This document shows positions 8,371 through 16,606 of a stretch of DNA of 64,000 bases, piece by piece (within the stretch, counting starts at the first letter, position 1; the number at the start of each line of letters is the position of its first letter). Source of the stretch: Bacillota bacterium (GTDB taxonomy: Bacteria > Bacillota > Clostridia > Acetivibrionales > DSM-1351); contig JAEZRV010000045.1 in the NCBI GenBank assembly GCA_023444055.1, positions 1-64,000 of the forward strand, read 5' to 3'. The notes beneath the pieces were generated by a model. That model did not search any database, was not told the DNA's origin, and was given only the letters and a program-made list of their open reading frames with translations. The translations under genes and the position numbers were made by a program.

Positions 8371-9246
8371 ATGGATTACAGACAAATTTTGAGAGATTTA
8401 ATATTTAAAATTTCGTATGAGGTTTCAGATGACTGTCGCTGCCTTCTAAACAAAGCAGTTGAAATAGAAACAGATGAATCCTCGAAAATGATACTTGAAA
8501 CTATTGTTGAAAATGTAAATATAGCAAGGGAACAAAAACAAGCGCTGTGCCAATCTCCCGGATATCTTACTACATACGTAACCTTTGGTGATGATTTCTT
8601 TATTCCAGATTTGGATCAAATATTAAAGGAAGCTGTAATAGATGCAACAAAAGAAGGTTACTTGCGCCCGAGTATGGTTGACCCTCTTACACGTGTAAAC
8701 AGTGGCGATAACAGCGGGCGTGGAGTGCCAAATATGGAGTACGAGTATAAGAAGGGTATCGATTACATCGAAATAATCCCAAGCATAAAGGGCTGCGGTA
8801 TAGAACTATACAATAAAGTTAAAGTATTCACTATTGCTGAAATGGGTGAAAATTTTGAAGGCATTAAGAGATTCGTGCTGGAATGTGTTGTTGAAGCCGG
8901 TGGTACAGCATGTTTGCCATCTGCAATCGGTATAGGCATAGGTGGTCAGCTGGACGTTGCTGCAAAACTTAGTAGAAGAGCTATGAGTCTGAGAGGTTGG
9001 ATGCAGAGGAATGAGGACAAGCGCTTGGCACAACTGGAAGAGGAGCTACTTGATGCAATAAATTCGCTTAACATTGGTTCGGGTGGTACAGGCGGCAAAG
9101 TAACTACACTTGGAGTCAATATTGAGACTGCGGCCACCCATACAACACTCTGTCCTGTTGCAATCAATTTTCACTGTTGGGTTGCGCGAAGGGCGGGCAT
9201 AAGGATTTATAAGGATGGAAGAGTGGAAGAATTAAGCTTTATGTAA
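8371..9246 (+). CDS. Fumarate hydratase / tartrate dehydratase-type alpha subunit
   Basis: This 291-residue protein matches the class I fumarase N-terminal domain (Fumerase, PF05681). ALCQSPGYLTTYVTFGD corresponds to the usual LCQDTG block (C60). TACLPSAIGIGIGGQ is the second Cys block (C181). PVAINFHCWVARRAG is the third (C269), giving three candidate [4Fe-4S] ligands. The Q-D-T-G to Q-S-P-G change is unusual and may alter substrate choice. The ATG at 8371 has GGAGG at its ribosome site, and the frame is also open upstream into the previous gene. With the beta subunit next to it, it should form an oxygen-sensitive hydro-lyase. Its presence in this cluster suggests a pathway-specific dehydratase (inference). 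Confidence 0.83.
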   Translation: MDYRQILRDLIFKISYEVSDDCRCLLNKAVEIETDESSKMILETIVENVNIAREQKQALCQSPGYLTTYVTFGDDFFIPDLDQILKEAVIDATKEGYLRPSMVDPLTRVNSGDNSGRGVPNMEYEYKKGIDYIEIIPSIKGCGIELYNKVKVFTIAEMGENFEGIKRFVLECVVEAGGTACLPSAIGIGIGGQLDVAAKLSRRAMSLRGWMQRNEDKRLAQLEEELLDAINSLNIGSGGTGGKVTTLGVNIETAATHTTLCPVAINFHCWVARRAGIRIYKDGRVEELSFM

Positions 9247-9261
9247 TAAAGGGGGATTTAC

Positions 9262-9876
9262 ATGAAAACCTATTATTTGAATACTCCTCTAAAAGATGAG
9301 GACATTGCAAAGCTTGAAGCTGGAGACACAGTCTATCTGAGCGGGAAGCTGTATACGGCAAGGGACATGGCTCATTATAAACTTAAAAAGCTCCTTGGCA
9401 GTAATGAAAAATTTGATGAAGACCTTAATGGTCAGGCTATATTTCATGCAGGACCAATTATTAACGTAAATAGGGAAAGTGGGGAATATAAAGTAATTTC
9501 AATTGGACCTACCAGTAGCATAAGGATGGATCCATACACTGACATGGTTGGTGAAATGGGTGTGAAAGTACTTATAGGAAAAGGCGGTATGAGTGATTCA
9601 ACTACCGAGGCGATGAAAAAGCATACTATGGCATATCTTCTTGCTGCCCATGGTTGTGCTGCTGTACACACTCAAAGGATTACCAAGGTCACCAATCAGT
9701 ATTGGATGGATGAAATAGGTATGCCTGAAGCTATGTGGGTCTTGGAATGCGACAATTTTGGTCCGCTGATTGTAGGTATTGACTCCAAAGGCAGAAATCT
9801 TTTTGAGGAAACAAGAAAAAGTTCCAAAGATATGATTGAAGCTATAAGTAAACAAACACATTGTAAAAGTATATAG
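9262..9876 (+). CDS. Fumarate hydratase / tartrate dehydratase-type beta subunit
   Basis: This 204-residue protein matches the class I fumarase C-terminal domain (Fumerase_C, PF05683), with GPTSSIRMDPYTD, LIGKGGMSDST and GCAAVHTQRITKV. These are the substrate-binding and catalytic blocks of the family, so the subunit looks intact. It starts 15 bases after the alpha subunit with GGGGG upstream. Two-subunit enzymes of this type catalyse reversible hydration of fumarate, or dehydration of tartrate or related 2-hydroxy acids. Which acid is used here cannot be told from sequence. Confidence 0.85.
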   Translation: MKTYYLNTPLKDEDIAKLEAGDTVYLSGKLYTARDMAHYKLKKLLGSNEKFDEDLNGQAIFHAGPIINVNRESGEYKVISIGPTSSIRMDPYTDMVGEMGVKVLIGKGGMSDSTTEAMKKHTMAYLLAAHGCAAVHTQRITKVTNQYWMDEIGMPEAMWVLECDNFGPLIVGIDSKGRNLFEETRKSSKDMIEAISKQTHCKSI

Positions 9877-9883
9877 GTTCATT

Positions 9884-10588
9884 ATGAATAAGCATAGTTA
9901 TAAAACCAATACCCAAAAAGGTGTTTTAATTGTTTGTGAAGGAATCAGCGGTTCTGGAAAAAGTGAAAGTGTTTCAAAGATATATAATCACCTAAGTGTG
10001 AAAAACACTGTGCAAATTGTTGAGTGGAATTCAAATGAAAAAATTAGAAGAATTATTAAAGCACTCTGTAATTTTGAAATGCTTACATCAACTATATACA
10101 GTATATTGCAGTGGATTAGCTTTTTCATTAACTACTTTACAAAGATATTACCCGCTCTAAACAAGGGTAACATAGTTATAGCAGATAGGTATGTATACAC
10201 AGCCTTTACCCGTGATAAGGTTAATGGCTCAAGCGTGCTCCTTGGTAAATACCTCTGTACTCTTGTAAGAAAGCCGGATATGATATTCTTCTATGACACA
10301 AGCTGTGAATTGTGCTATGAAAGAATACTTTCGAGAGGTAAGGCTTTATTTCATACAAATAAATACATTAAGCGAAATAGGCTCCTGAAAAACAAAGATT
10401 TGTATTACCTAAAGAAGCTCAGAGGTGAATATATGAAGATTTTACGAAAAAGTAACCTTCTTGGTTATACAAATGTTGTTATCGTAAAAAACAATTCGGT
10501 TGATGTGAATAAAATGCTGGACCAATATTTAAGGTCAAAATACGGAGAAACCAATAAAAGTCAGGAACAAGTTTATAAATTAAATTAG
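9884..10588 (+). CDS. Thymidylate-kinase-like P-loop protein
   Basis: This 234-residue protein has a Walker A motif CEGISGSGKSES (near residue 20), IADRYVYTAF as the DRY motif, and a Lid-like ERILSRGKALFHTNK. The layout is that of thymidylate kinases, but similarity outside the motifs looks low. It begins eight bases after the fumarase beta gene and so belongs to the operon. A nucleoside or nucleotide kinase beside a nucleotidyltransferase-like gene and a surface nucleotidase hints at a nucleotide-bearing intermediate. This is context-based inference; a housekeeping tmk role seems unlikely. Confidence 0.65.
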   Translation: MNKHSYKTNTQKGVLIVCEGISGSGKSESVSKIYNHLSVKNTVQIVEWNSNEKIRRIIKALCNFEMLTSTIYSILQWISFFINYFTKILPALNKGNIVIADRYVYTAFTRDKVNGSSVLLGKYLCTLVRKPDMIFFYDTSCELCYERILSRGKALFHTNKYIKRNRLLKNKDLYYLKKLRGEYMKILRKSNLLGYTNVVIVKNNSVDVNKMLDQYLRSKYGETNKSQEQVYKLN

Positions 10589-10590
10589 TA

Positions 10591-10617
10591 TTTAGTCGGT
10601 TGATAAGGCCGACTAAA
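10591..10617 (+). terminator. Hairpin after the kinase-like gene
   Basis: TTTAGTCGG (10591-10599) and CCGACTAAA (10609-10617) form a perfect nine-base stem with a nine-base loop, immediately after the stop codon at 10588. There is no T tract, so it may be a processing or stability element rather than a classical terminator. Confidence 0.45.
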
Positions 10618-10776
10618 GTCAATTACGATTCAAGCCTTCACCTTTCAGGCGAATTAAGCTTTTAAGTGGGCTTTGAACGCAGTTTGGGTTTGAATTTGTT
10701 TTGATTAAAGGAAGCTTTAGCTCAAACCCAAACCCAAACTATTGCCTCTCAGGCGATAGTAATTGAATTATAAAGA
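10615..10776. repeat. Palindromic repeat-family member with internal arms
   Basis: This gap opens with AAAGTCAATTAC and closes near GTAATTGAATTATAAAG, imperfect inverted ends shared with elements at 12414 and 48588. Inside, GTTTGGGTTTGA and TCAAACCCAAACC form a second inverted pair, and 'CTTTCAGGCGA' / 'CTCTCAGGCGATAG' recur. It has no open frame and looks like a non-coding repeat inserted between two operon genes. Confidence 0.45.
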
Positions 10777-10805
10777 TAAAAATTACACAGTAAGGGGGAG
10801 TCATA

Positions 10806-11450
10806 GTGTATAAAGTTTTAAAGCCATGCGCGGAAACATATAAAATAGCTGGTGAGGCCATAAAGAAGGGGAAGGTCATTGTAGTACCCACAGATGCAGT
10901 GTATGCAGTGGTCTGTGATGCTTTCAACAAGGAAGCTGTTGAGAGGCTTAGAGAAATCCGTCAGAGCCCTCAAGATAAACCGTTATCATTAATTATAGAT
11001 AAAAAGGATATAGATAAGTATTGTCATATAAAAAATGAAACTTATAAAAGTATTATTGATGCATTACTTCCGGGTAAAGTCAGCTTCCTTATTCATAAAA
11101 AAGGTGAAGTTTTTACAGATGCAGTTCCAAATAGTGATGCTATATGTGTTTTCTGGCAGGATAATGAGACTAAAGGTGTTTATGAGGAAAGCGGCACTGT
11201 GCTTGCCATTTCATCGGCAAACAAGGCAGGGCTTCCTGAAGCTACCACGCTTGAGCAGGCCATAAGCTTTTTTGAAGATGAAGTTGAACTGTTTATTGAC
11301 AGTGGAGAGGAACGGGGCAACAAAGGAACAACGCAGTTGGATATAAGGAATGACAGCATTAGTGTTATGAGGGAATCACCAATGTTTCCACTGGTTGAAA
11401 TAAACAAGATTTTGGAAGCGAAAGGGATAGCAGCCTTAAGAAAGGTATGA
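10806..11450 (+). CDS. YrdC/TsaC/Sua5-family protein
   Basis: This 214-residue protein follows the YrdC fold. VIVVPTDAVYAVVCDAF replaces the usual PTDTVYGL block, LREIRQSPQDKPLSLII is the nucleotide/threonine-binding loop, and ISSANKAG is the S-A-N motif. The GTG start at 10806 has AAGGGGGAG upstream. YrdC proteins form threonylcarbamoyl-AMP for tRNA t6A, and related domains make carbamoyl adenylates in natural-product O-carbamoyltransferases. It is shorter than a typical Sua5 and sits in a biosynthetic cluster, one base before a hydrolase gene. It may therefore be a pathway paralogue rather than the housekeeping enzyme (inference). Confidence 0.8.
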   Translation: MYKVLKPCAETYKIAGEAIKKGKVIVVPTDAVYAVVCDAFNKEAVERLREIRQSPQDKPLSLIIDKKDIDKYCHIKNETYKSIIDALLPGKVSFLIHKKGEVFTDAVPNSDAICVFWQDNETKGVYEESGTVLAISSANKAGLPEATTLEQAISFFEDEVELFIDSGEERGNKGTTQLDIRNDSISVMRESPMFPLVEINKILEAKGIAALRKV

Positions 11451-11451
11451 T

Positions 11452-12216
11452 ATGAGTTTTTTTAACTATAATGGTATAAACATATTTTATGAAGTTACAG
11501 GAATTGGTGGGGAATGTATAACACTTATCCACGGTTTAGGTTCATCCAGCAGGGTTTATAGTAATATTTCAAAATATGCTTTTTTTAGAAAGAATTTCAA
11601 GGTTTTATTTATAGACCTTGTTGGATACGGTAACTCAGACAAACCGATGGAATTTGACTATTCCCTTAAATCTCAAGCCTTAGCATGTCTTCATTTAATT
11701 GACTACTTAGGCATAAATAGCACTAATATAATTGCTCATTCAATGGGAGGGGTTGTAGCTCAATATATATGCGAGAGCATGAAAGTAAAGTCATTTATTA
11801 ACTGTGAGGGCAACCTTACCATTGACGATTGCAAGCTGTCAGCCTCTATTTATGATATGGGGTTTGAAGCCTTCAACCGGGGAGGTTTCAAATTCCTTCA
11901 AAGAAGATACCGCACAACCCCACTTTATGAGAGTCTTTGCATGACAAATGATTATGTTATGTATGAGTCCTCAAAAAGTCTGGTAGAAGAATGTAAAATC
12001 GGTAATATCCTTGAACGGTTCATCAAGCTTGACACTGGAAAAATGTATGTTTATGGTGAGTGGAACCTTGGAAAAAGGAAGTCTCAAGATTATCTGCGTG
12101 ATACGGGCATAGCAATAAAATATATTAAAGACAGTGGCCATAATATGATAGAAGAAAACCCGCACAATTTTTATGAAACACTTATTGAGTATTTCTCCAA
12201 TGCAAATTCATTTTAA
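11452..12216 (+). CDS. Alpha/beta hydrolase
   Basis: This 254-residue protein has the alpha/beta-hydrolase plan: oxyanion motif LIHGLGSSSRVY, nucleophile elbow AHSMGGVVA (Ser near residue 98, with A in place of the usual G-x-S first Gly), and a terminal His in DSGHNMIEENP. It starts one base after the stop of the YrdC-like gene, so the two are coupled. In a carrier-protein cluster such an enzyme may act as a type II thioesterase or release hydrolase, but esterases and peptidases share the fold. Confidence 0.8.
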   Translation: MSFFNYNGINIFYEVTGIGGECITLIHGLGSSSRVYSNISKYAFFRKNFKVLFIDLVGYGNSDKPMEFDYSLKSQALACLHLIDYLGINSTNIIAHSMGGVVAQYICESMKVKSFINCEGNLTIDDCKLSASIYDMGFEAFNRGGFKFLQRRYRTTPLYESLCMTNDYVMYESSKSLVEECKIGNILERFIKLDTGKMYVYGEWNLGKRKSQDYLRDTGIAIKYIKDSGHNMIEENPHNFYETLIEYFSNANSF

Positions 12217-12241
12217 GAATTAAAACGAGGCAATAAAATGT

Positions 12242-12353
12242 CCCCCACTTCTATAAGTGGCGGGTATCACTTTGGTTATCAGGCGGTGAGAATATCTCCC
12301 GCCTCGATGAAACGCCGCTGATGTAATGAAATTTTTCTACAATCGAAAAATTT
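12242..12353 (+). other. Cluster of three stable hairpins in an intergenic gap
   Basis: Three hairpins follow one another. CCCCCACTT (12242-12250) pairs with AAGTGG-CGGG (12255-12264). AGGCGG-GAGA (12281-12291) pairs with TCTC-CCGCCT (12295-12304). AAATTTTTC (12329-12337) pairs with GAAAAATTT (12345-12353). The first resembles the CCCCCACTT...AAGTGGGGG hairpin I associate with 3' ends of IS200/IS605 elements, so a decayed element or a structured RNA is possible. No transposase or TnpB remnant is visible. Confidence 0.4.
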
Positions 12354-12413
12354 TATTTTGAATCTAGGTGTTATAAAGAAGAGATGTGCTTCATTGTCCT
12401 TGTAAGAAATCAT

Positions 12414-12464
12414 AAAGTCAATTATGGTTGAAACCTTCGGCTTTCAGCCGATAATAATGACTTT
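12414..12464. repeat. Palindromic repeat-family member
   Basis: AAAGTCAATTAT (12414-12425) and ATAATGACTTT (12454-12464) are near-perfect inverted ends with one bulged base. TCGGCT-TTC-AGCCGA forms an inner hairpin. The ends match the elements near 10615 and 48588. It lies 38 bases upstream of the first BtrH-like gene. Confidence 0.55.
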
Positions 12465-12501
12465 GGATATTTAGAATTTTTTTAGCAATAGAGGAGGGCG
12501 T

Positions 12502-13521
12502 ATGAAATTTATCATACCTGAATTGGAAACGCACGCAAAAGATGGTGTGTTTTGCTTGTTTTCAGCGATAGAAGATACTTTAAGGCATCAAAAGTATGAC
12601 TTATCGTGTGTTGATATATTTATGATGTGCAACGGATTTAATGTCGTATACGAACCAGACTTAAATCGTATAGGATACAGCGGTCTTGACGATGTCATAG
12701 AAAATATGGCAAGAGAAAACCTCTTTAAAATAAATATGTGTTACAGGCTGCAGGATAAGGATGAGCTTTTCCAGAAGGCTTGCAATGCGGTACTGGATAA
12801 CAATGTTGTCATACTGTTTGTAGGAACTGAGAACTTGAACTACAGTAATGCTTTTAAGGAGGTAAGCGATGAAAATAGAGGACATTGTATTCTTATGTAT
12901 GGTATAGACTCCGAACAAGGCATTGTGTATGTTGCGGATTCATATTTCAAAGATTCCTCAGGAAGAATGCAAAATTACAAAGGACCTGCCTCAATTGAGG
13001 ATATCAGGAAAAGCATTTTTGGATTCGTATGGTTTGATACTAATAAAGCATCAAACATTATAAGTAAGAAAATGGTTCTTGATACTACTATAAATAATTT
13101 GAAAGCTTTTATGGAGGAGGTTACGACAGAAAATAAATGTTTCGGAAATCTTGCGTTTAAAAGGTTTGTTGGCAACCTGAATAAATTGGAGGCTCTTGAT
13201 GAAGAATCATTTGCAAAGGCTTGTATAGATATAAATTTCACTATTAAAATTCGGAGCGCAAGAGTAATCATTGATAATATGATAAGCTTCATCCGAGATA
13301 ATGCTAATTTCCAAATAGAAGGCTACGATAAGGTTTTGGAGGAGCTTCAGACTCTGAGACGAGAATGGGATAAGGTTGCTATTAATGTGACTAAGGCCGG
13401 TTTGACCAAGAGAAAAAGAATGATATCTACTATATGCGAAATAGCAAATAATACAATACAGATACAGGATAAGACATTTAATAACTATTTGCAGTATCTT
13501 GAGAAGGTTAAAATAACGTGA
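12502..13521 (+). CDS. BtrH-like cysteine-protease-fold protein, catalytic triad apparently intact
   Basis: This 339-residue protein resembles the butirosin BtrH N-terminal family (PF14399), papain-like acyltransferases that move an acyl group from an ACP thioester to an amine. A candidate triad is visible: C18 in GVFCLFSAI, H128 in RGHCILMYGID and D146 in YVADSYF. A helical domain of about 170 residues follows. The start has GAGGAGG upstream. Two ACPs and an acyl-AMP ligase in the same cluster give it a plausible donor. Family membership is by motif pattern and not by search, so I hold it at moderate confidence. A dead homologue follows it. Confidence 0.62.
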   Translation: MKFIIPELETHAKDGVFCLFSAIEDTLRHQKYDLSCVDIFMMCNGFNVVYEPDLNRIGYSGLDDVIENMARENLFKINMCYRLQDKDELFQKACNAVLDNNVVILFVGTENLNYSNAFKEVSDENRGHCILMYGIDSEQGIVYVADSYFKDSSGRMQNYKGPASIEDIRKSIFGFVWFDTNKASNIISKKMVLDTTINNLKAFMEEVTTENKCFGNLAFKRFVGNLNKLEALDEESFAKACIDINFTIKIRSARVIIDNMISFIRDNANFQIEGYDKVLEELQTLRREWDKVAINVTKAGLTKRKRMISTICEIANNTIQIQDKTFNNYLQYLEKVKIT

Positions 13522-13633
13522 GTTTGATGGAATTAATAACACCTTCTCTGACGGTTCATCACCACAGAAGAGATTTAAAGTACATAACATATGGAGAAGA
13601 CTAAAAAGAGACGAGAAGAAGGGAGTTTTGCAT

Positions 13634-14722
13634 ATGAAAAACGAAAGTCGTATTTTACCTGTTGTTTACCCACCAATTAATGGTTATCCCCATAAGGGGG
13701 CTTTATTCTCCATGCTTATGGCAAGAGAAGAGTGCAAACCATGGGTGTTTAGTAATTTTATACAGATTTACACATTAAAAGATCTTTGTAATAAAGGAAT
13801 AAGAACAGGAACTGTTGATTTCTTTTACAATTTATATGGTGACTGGACTCACTTTTATTTAAAAGCAAATCCATGGATTAGAATCAATTCTATGCCGTAC
13901 GGTTTTTTAAAACTCATAAAATCTGATGTTATTGACTTTATTAAAGACTGTATTAACAGAAACTTATACCTTTTTTTTGATATTGATATGTATTATATAT
14001 CTGCTTATAAGTTGCATTTTAATAAGACTCATTTAATTCATGAAATTTTTATATATGGATATGATGATGATAAAAATGTATTTTACATGGGAGACAATAC
14101 AACTGGCAAATATAATCACGATCAGGTAACATATGGGGAGATTATAACAAGTACTAACGTACTCCTGGAATTGTATCGAGATGATAACGAAGATGCAGAG
14201 TTATATAAATATAAAGAGAAATCCATATATATGATTAATATCGATAAAAATGTGGAACGGAACTGGCAGGATCCGTCTTTCTCCAAAGATGTATTTGAAG
14301 TTAATATAAAAAAGATAGTAAACGATTTAAAAGAATATTTGCTTTGGGATGATTATGCTGAAGGCTATAAATATAGCGATTACTATGTTTATGGAATAGA
14401 TTGCTATAACGAACTGATGAAATCCGTCGGACATGCAATGGAAACGAATCAGGGGGTTGACCGCAGGGCTTTTTATTCATTTATAGAGCATAAAAAACTT
14501 ATGCTGTTAAGAATGGAGTATATTAATGGTAAATATGATTTAACCTCATTGATTGAGAGATATAGTAATTTAGTAAACGAATTTAATATATTAATGTCTC
14601 TTGTATTGAAAGCGAATATTACCAAAGAGAAGGATTCGTTGGAAAAAATAATTGTAAAATTGAAAGAGTATAAAGAGGAAGAGATAGTGCTACTTAATGA
14701 ATTAATAAGAATTCTTAGTTAA
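13634..14722 (+). CDS. BtrH-like protein lacking the nucleophile Cys
   Basis: This 362-residue protein aligns by eye with the preceding one. The C-L-F-S block is A-L-F-S here (A23 in HKGALFSML). The His (IHEIFIYGYD) and Asp (FYMGDNT) blocks are kept. It is therefore probably non-catalytic, perhaps a partner or scaffold of the active paralogue, or a substrate-binding subunit. The ATG at 13634 follows GGGAG (13621-13625), and a TTG at 13628 is also in frame. It is markedly AT-rich. It is the last plus-strand gene of the cluster. Confidence 0.55.
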   Translation: MKNESRILPVVYPPINGYPHKGALFSMLMAREECKPWVFSNFIQIYTLKDLCNKGIRTGTVDFFYNLYGDWTHFYLKANPWIRINSMPYGFLKLIKSDVIDFIKDCINRNLYLFFDIDMYYISAYKLHFNKTHLIHEIFIYGYDDDKNVFYMGDNTTGKYNHDQVTYGEIITSTNVLLELYRDDNEDAELYKYKEKSIYMINIDKNVERNWQDPSFSKDVFEVNIKKIVNDLKEYLLWDDYAEGYKYSDYYVYGIDCYNELMKSVGHAMETNQGVDRRAFYSFIEHKKLMLLRMEYINGKYDLTSLIERYSNLVNEFNILMSLVLKANITKEKDSLEKIIVKLKEYKEEEIVLLNELIRILS

Positions 14723-14825
14723 AAGGATTGTTTTCTACATAATATAAAATGAAGGCATGAAGGCTACAGTGAAAGTGTGTATGATTTTTCTACGTTGATT
14801 TTACTAACATAGATAAACTCCCTCC

Positions 14826-14862
14826 TAAGTAAACAGTTATATTATTTTAACTGTCTACCTAG
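14826..14862. terminator. Bidirectional terminator-like hairpin
   Basis: ACAGTTA (14833-14839) pairs with TAACTGT (14848-14854), with outer CTAAGTA / TACCTAG pairing partly. It lies between the convergent BtrH-like and serpin genes. A T-rich stretch (CTATTTTTTTACT) follows it by about 30 bases. It probably serves as a shared terminator. Confidence 0.4.
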
Positions 14863-14919
14863 AAGGGAACATGCATTGCTTCTGCCTATTTTTTTACTAA
14901 ATTGATAAGTGCTTGCTAT

Positions 14920-14986
14920 AATCAGCCCTGATTTTAATCAGCACAGGTTTCTAATCAGCTCTGGTTTTTAATTAGCTGTAGTTGGA
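14920..14986 (-). repeat. Four short tandem repeats spanning the serpin stop codon
   Basis: AATCAGC/AATTAGC starts recur at 14920, 14936, 14953 and 14970, a 16-17-base period with conserved flanks. Read on the minus strand each unit looks like A-ACC-nnnn-GCTGATTA. The first unit holds the last codons and TAA of the serpin; the other three lie in its 3' untranslated region. This is a slippage-type duplication. Confidence 0.55.
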
Positions 14987-16260
14987 TTCATAACTGTTCC
15001 AATAAATATCGGAATGTTTGTTCCACTTTCAACTATTGCATATACAAATGGGCGGTTGAAATAAACTTGTTTTTTCACATCATCCTCGGGAATTGATGGC
15101 GGATACACTTGAACTATTGTAGTAGCACCAGCCTTTGTTCCAACCTCACTAAACTGAATAAAGGTTTTATGTAGTATATCTCCAATATATACTTTATCAC
15201 TTATCATTTTACTAAAGTCTGCTATGTCTTCATCAAAAGCATCAACGAAGCCTAAATCCTTTAATGGCTGAACAAGATTGATATCATATCCATATCCAAA
15301 TCCAGGTATGTCAATTTTTGCAGTTTGCTCTAATGTACGGCTGTCAATAAAGCGTTTAAACTTGTTAGCATCAAGTGAATTAACATAATCCTGCAACGAG
15401 GTATTATTATTTGGTAGCATGGCAACGAAGCTGTACTTACCACCTTTATATGTTTTAATAAAGCCAGTGGAATTTTCATCCTCCAAATAAGTTTCATCCT
15501 CAGATTTTAAGAATGAAGTGTTTACAAGACTTCCATCTCTCTTATAGAAATACCCTTCAGTAGCCTCTTTACTAAATTGCTTTTCCCAGTCGGCTTCAAA
15601 TGATAACGCATTTATCAAACACATTACTGTAGCAGGGTCTAAACTTTTAATTATTTCCTTAATAAGTCCATTGGTATTGTAATTTACCCAATTATTGATA
15701 TCAGTCAAGGTGGATTGCTGACTGAAATCAGCTTTATATATAGAAGCTCTGTAAAAATCAGCATTTGTCTGCAAAAAATTAGGGTTAATCTTGGATGCTA
15801 TATTATATTTATACCAGATGGAATTAGCTAAATTGAATTTACAGTAGCCGCTATCCCTCAAAATATTGCTAAAAACGAAATTAAAATAGTTTATCTGTTT
15901 TAATGAAAGCTTATTCTGACCCAATAGCATTAAAAACTGATCAAGTGTTGCTTCATTTGCACCGTTTGCTGTCATTCCCAATGCCAGAGAAACAGATGTA
16001 GGTGACACCAAAGAATTATTATCTATATTAATAGACTCCCTGAATATATTAAATGAAAAATCTGTTGTAGCTGTAACAAAGCCTTGTGGTAAAATTGGGG
16101 CTCTTACTAAATTAGCAGGAGTATAACCATTTGATAAACTTTCTGATTCCGCCAGAGCGGTACCAGCTCCGGAAAAGATTGAGACAATGACTAACGCTAT
16201 TACCGATACGAACGTTAGTATTCTTTTTTTCTTGGATAAGATTTTAGAATTAGTACTCAT
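14968..16260 (-). CDS. Secreted serpin (serine protease inhibitor)
   Basis: This 430-residue protein has a signal peptide (residues about 15-38, ending GTALA) and the serpin fold: SLALGMTANGA, LINALSFEADWE and the C-terminal FNRPFVYAIVE...IPIFIGTVMNP. The reactive-loop hinge begins EVGTKAGATT at residue 372. Counting 17 residues from E372 puts P1 at Pro388 and P1' at Ser389, an atypical bait. There is no dockerin or anchor, so it should be free outside the cell. The start has AGGAGG upstream. It is transcribed away from the large synthase and converges with the BtrH-like genes. It may guard extracellular enzymes against proteases. Confidence 0.92.
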   Translation of the reverse strand: MSTNSKILSKKKRILTFVSVIALVIVSIFSGAGTALAESESLSNGYTPANLVRAPILPQGFVTATTDFSFNIFRESINIDNNSLVSPTSVSLALGMTANGANEATLDQFLMLLGQNKLSLKQINYFNFVFSNILRDSGYCKFNLANSIWYKYNIASKINPNFLQTNADFYRASIYKADFSQQSTLTDINNWVNYNTNGLIKEIIKSLDPATVMCLINALSFEADWEKQFSKEATEGYFYKRDGSLVNTSFLKSEDETYLEDENSTGFIKTYKGGKYSFVAMLPNNNTSLQDYVNSLDANKFKRFIDSRTLEQTAKIDIPGFGYGYDINLVQPLKDLGFVDAFDEDIADFSKMISDKVYIGDILHKTFIQFSEVGTKAGATTIVQVYPPSIPEDDVKKQVYFNRPFVYAIVESGTNIPIFIGTVMNPTTAN

Positions 16261-16606
16261 TTGTTAATCCTCCTTTAATAATTATGCTTTAGTCCAATTA
16301 GCAGGACTTGTGTGGAAAACTATGACATTATTATACCATATATTTACACTAAAATAAAATTGTTTATAATAAGTGGGAAAAAGCTTTAAAAAATTTGCTT
16401 ATAAAAATTAAGAATTTTTCAGATCTGAGTAGATTTAAGAAAAAGCTATATTTAGTTGTACTTATTAGTAAAATATTATATGATCGTATATATTTACATA
16501 AAAGTCAAAAATATAACTTCAAAATATGACATTCTGATAGATGAGACAAGAATTTCATAGAAAAAAGTCCTGGGTGATTTTAAAATTTTTACAAAAGGAT
16601 GATAGT
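16261..16606. promoter_or_regulatory. Divergent intergenic region between serpin and PKS-NRPS
   Basis: These 346 AT-rich bases separate two divergent genes and must hold both promoters. No hexamer pair stands out: TTGTAC near 16457 and nearby TATTAT-like boxes are only weak candidates. No long inverted repeat or RNA gene is seen. The synthase ribosome site AAAGGAT (16594-16600) lies at the right end. Confidence 0.35.

Noticed and set aside
10806..11450. Assigning the housekeeping tRNA t6A gene tsaC/sua5
   Set aside because: It sits in a biosynthetic cluster, is shorter than typical Sua5 and has altered motifs; a pathway paralogue is as likely.
12242..12353. A complete IS200/IS605 insertion
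   Set aside because: Only a hairpin resemblance; no TnpA/TnpB coding remnant or matching left end.
1..14722. Identity with the closthioamide pathway
   Set aside because: ACPs, an AMP ligase and a protease-fold acyltransferase recall thiotemplated pathways, but the ATP-dependent thioamide enzyme (AANH type) that I expect is not seen.
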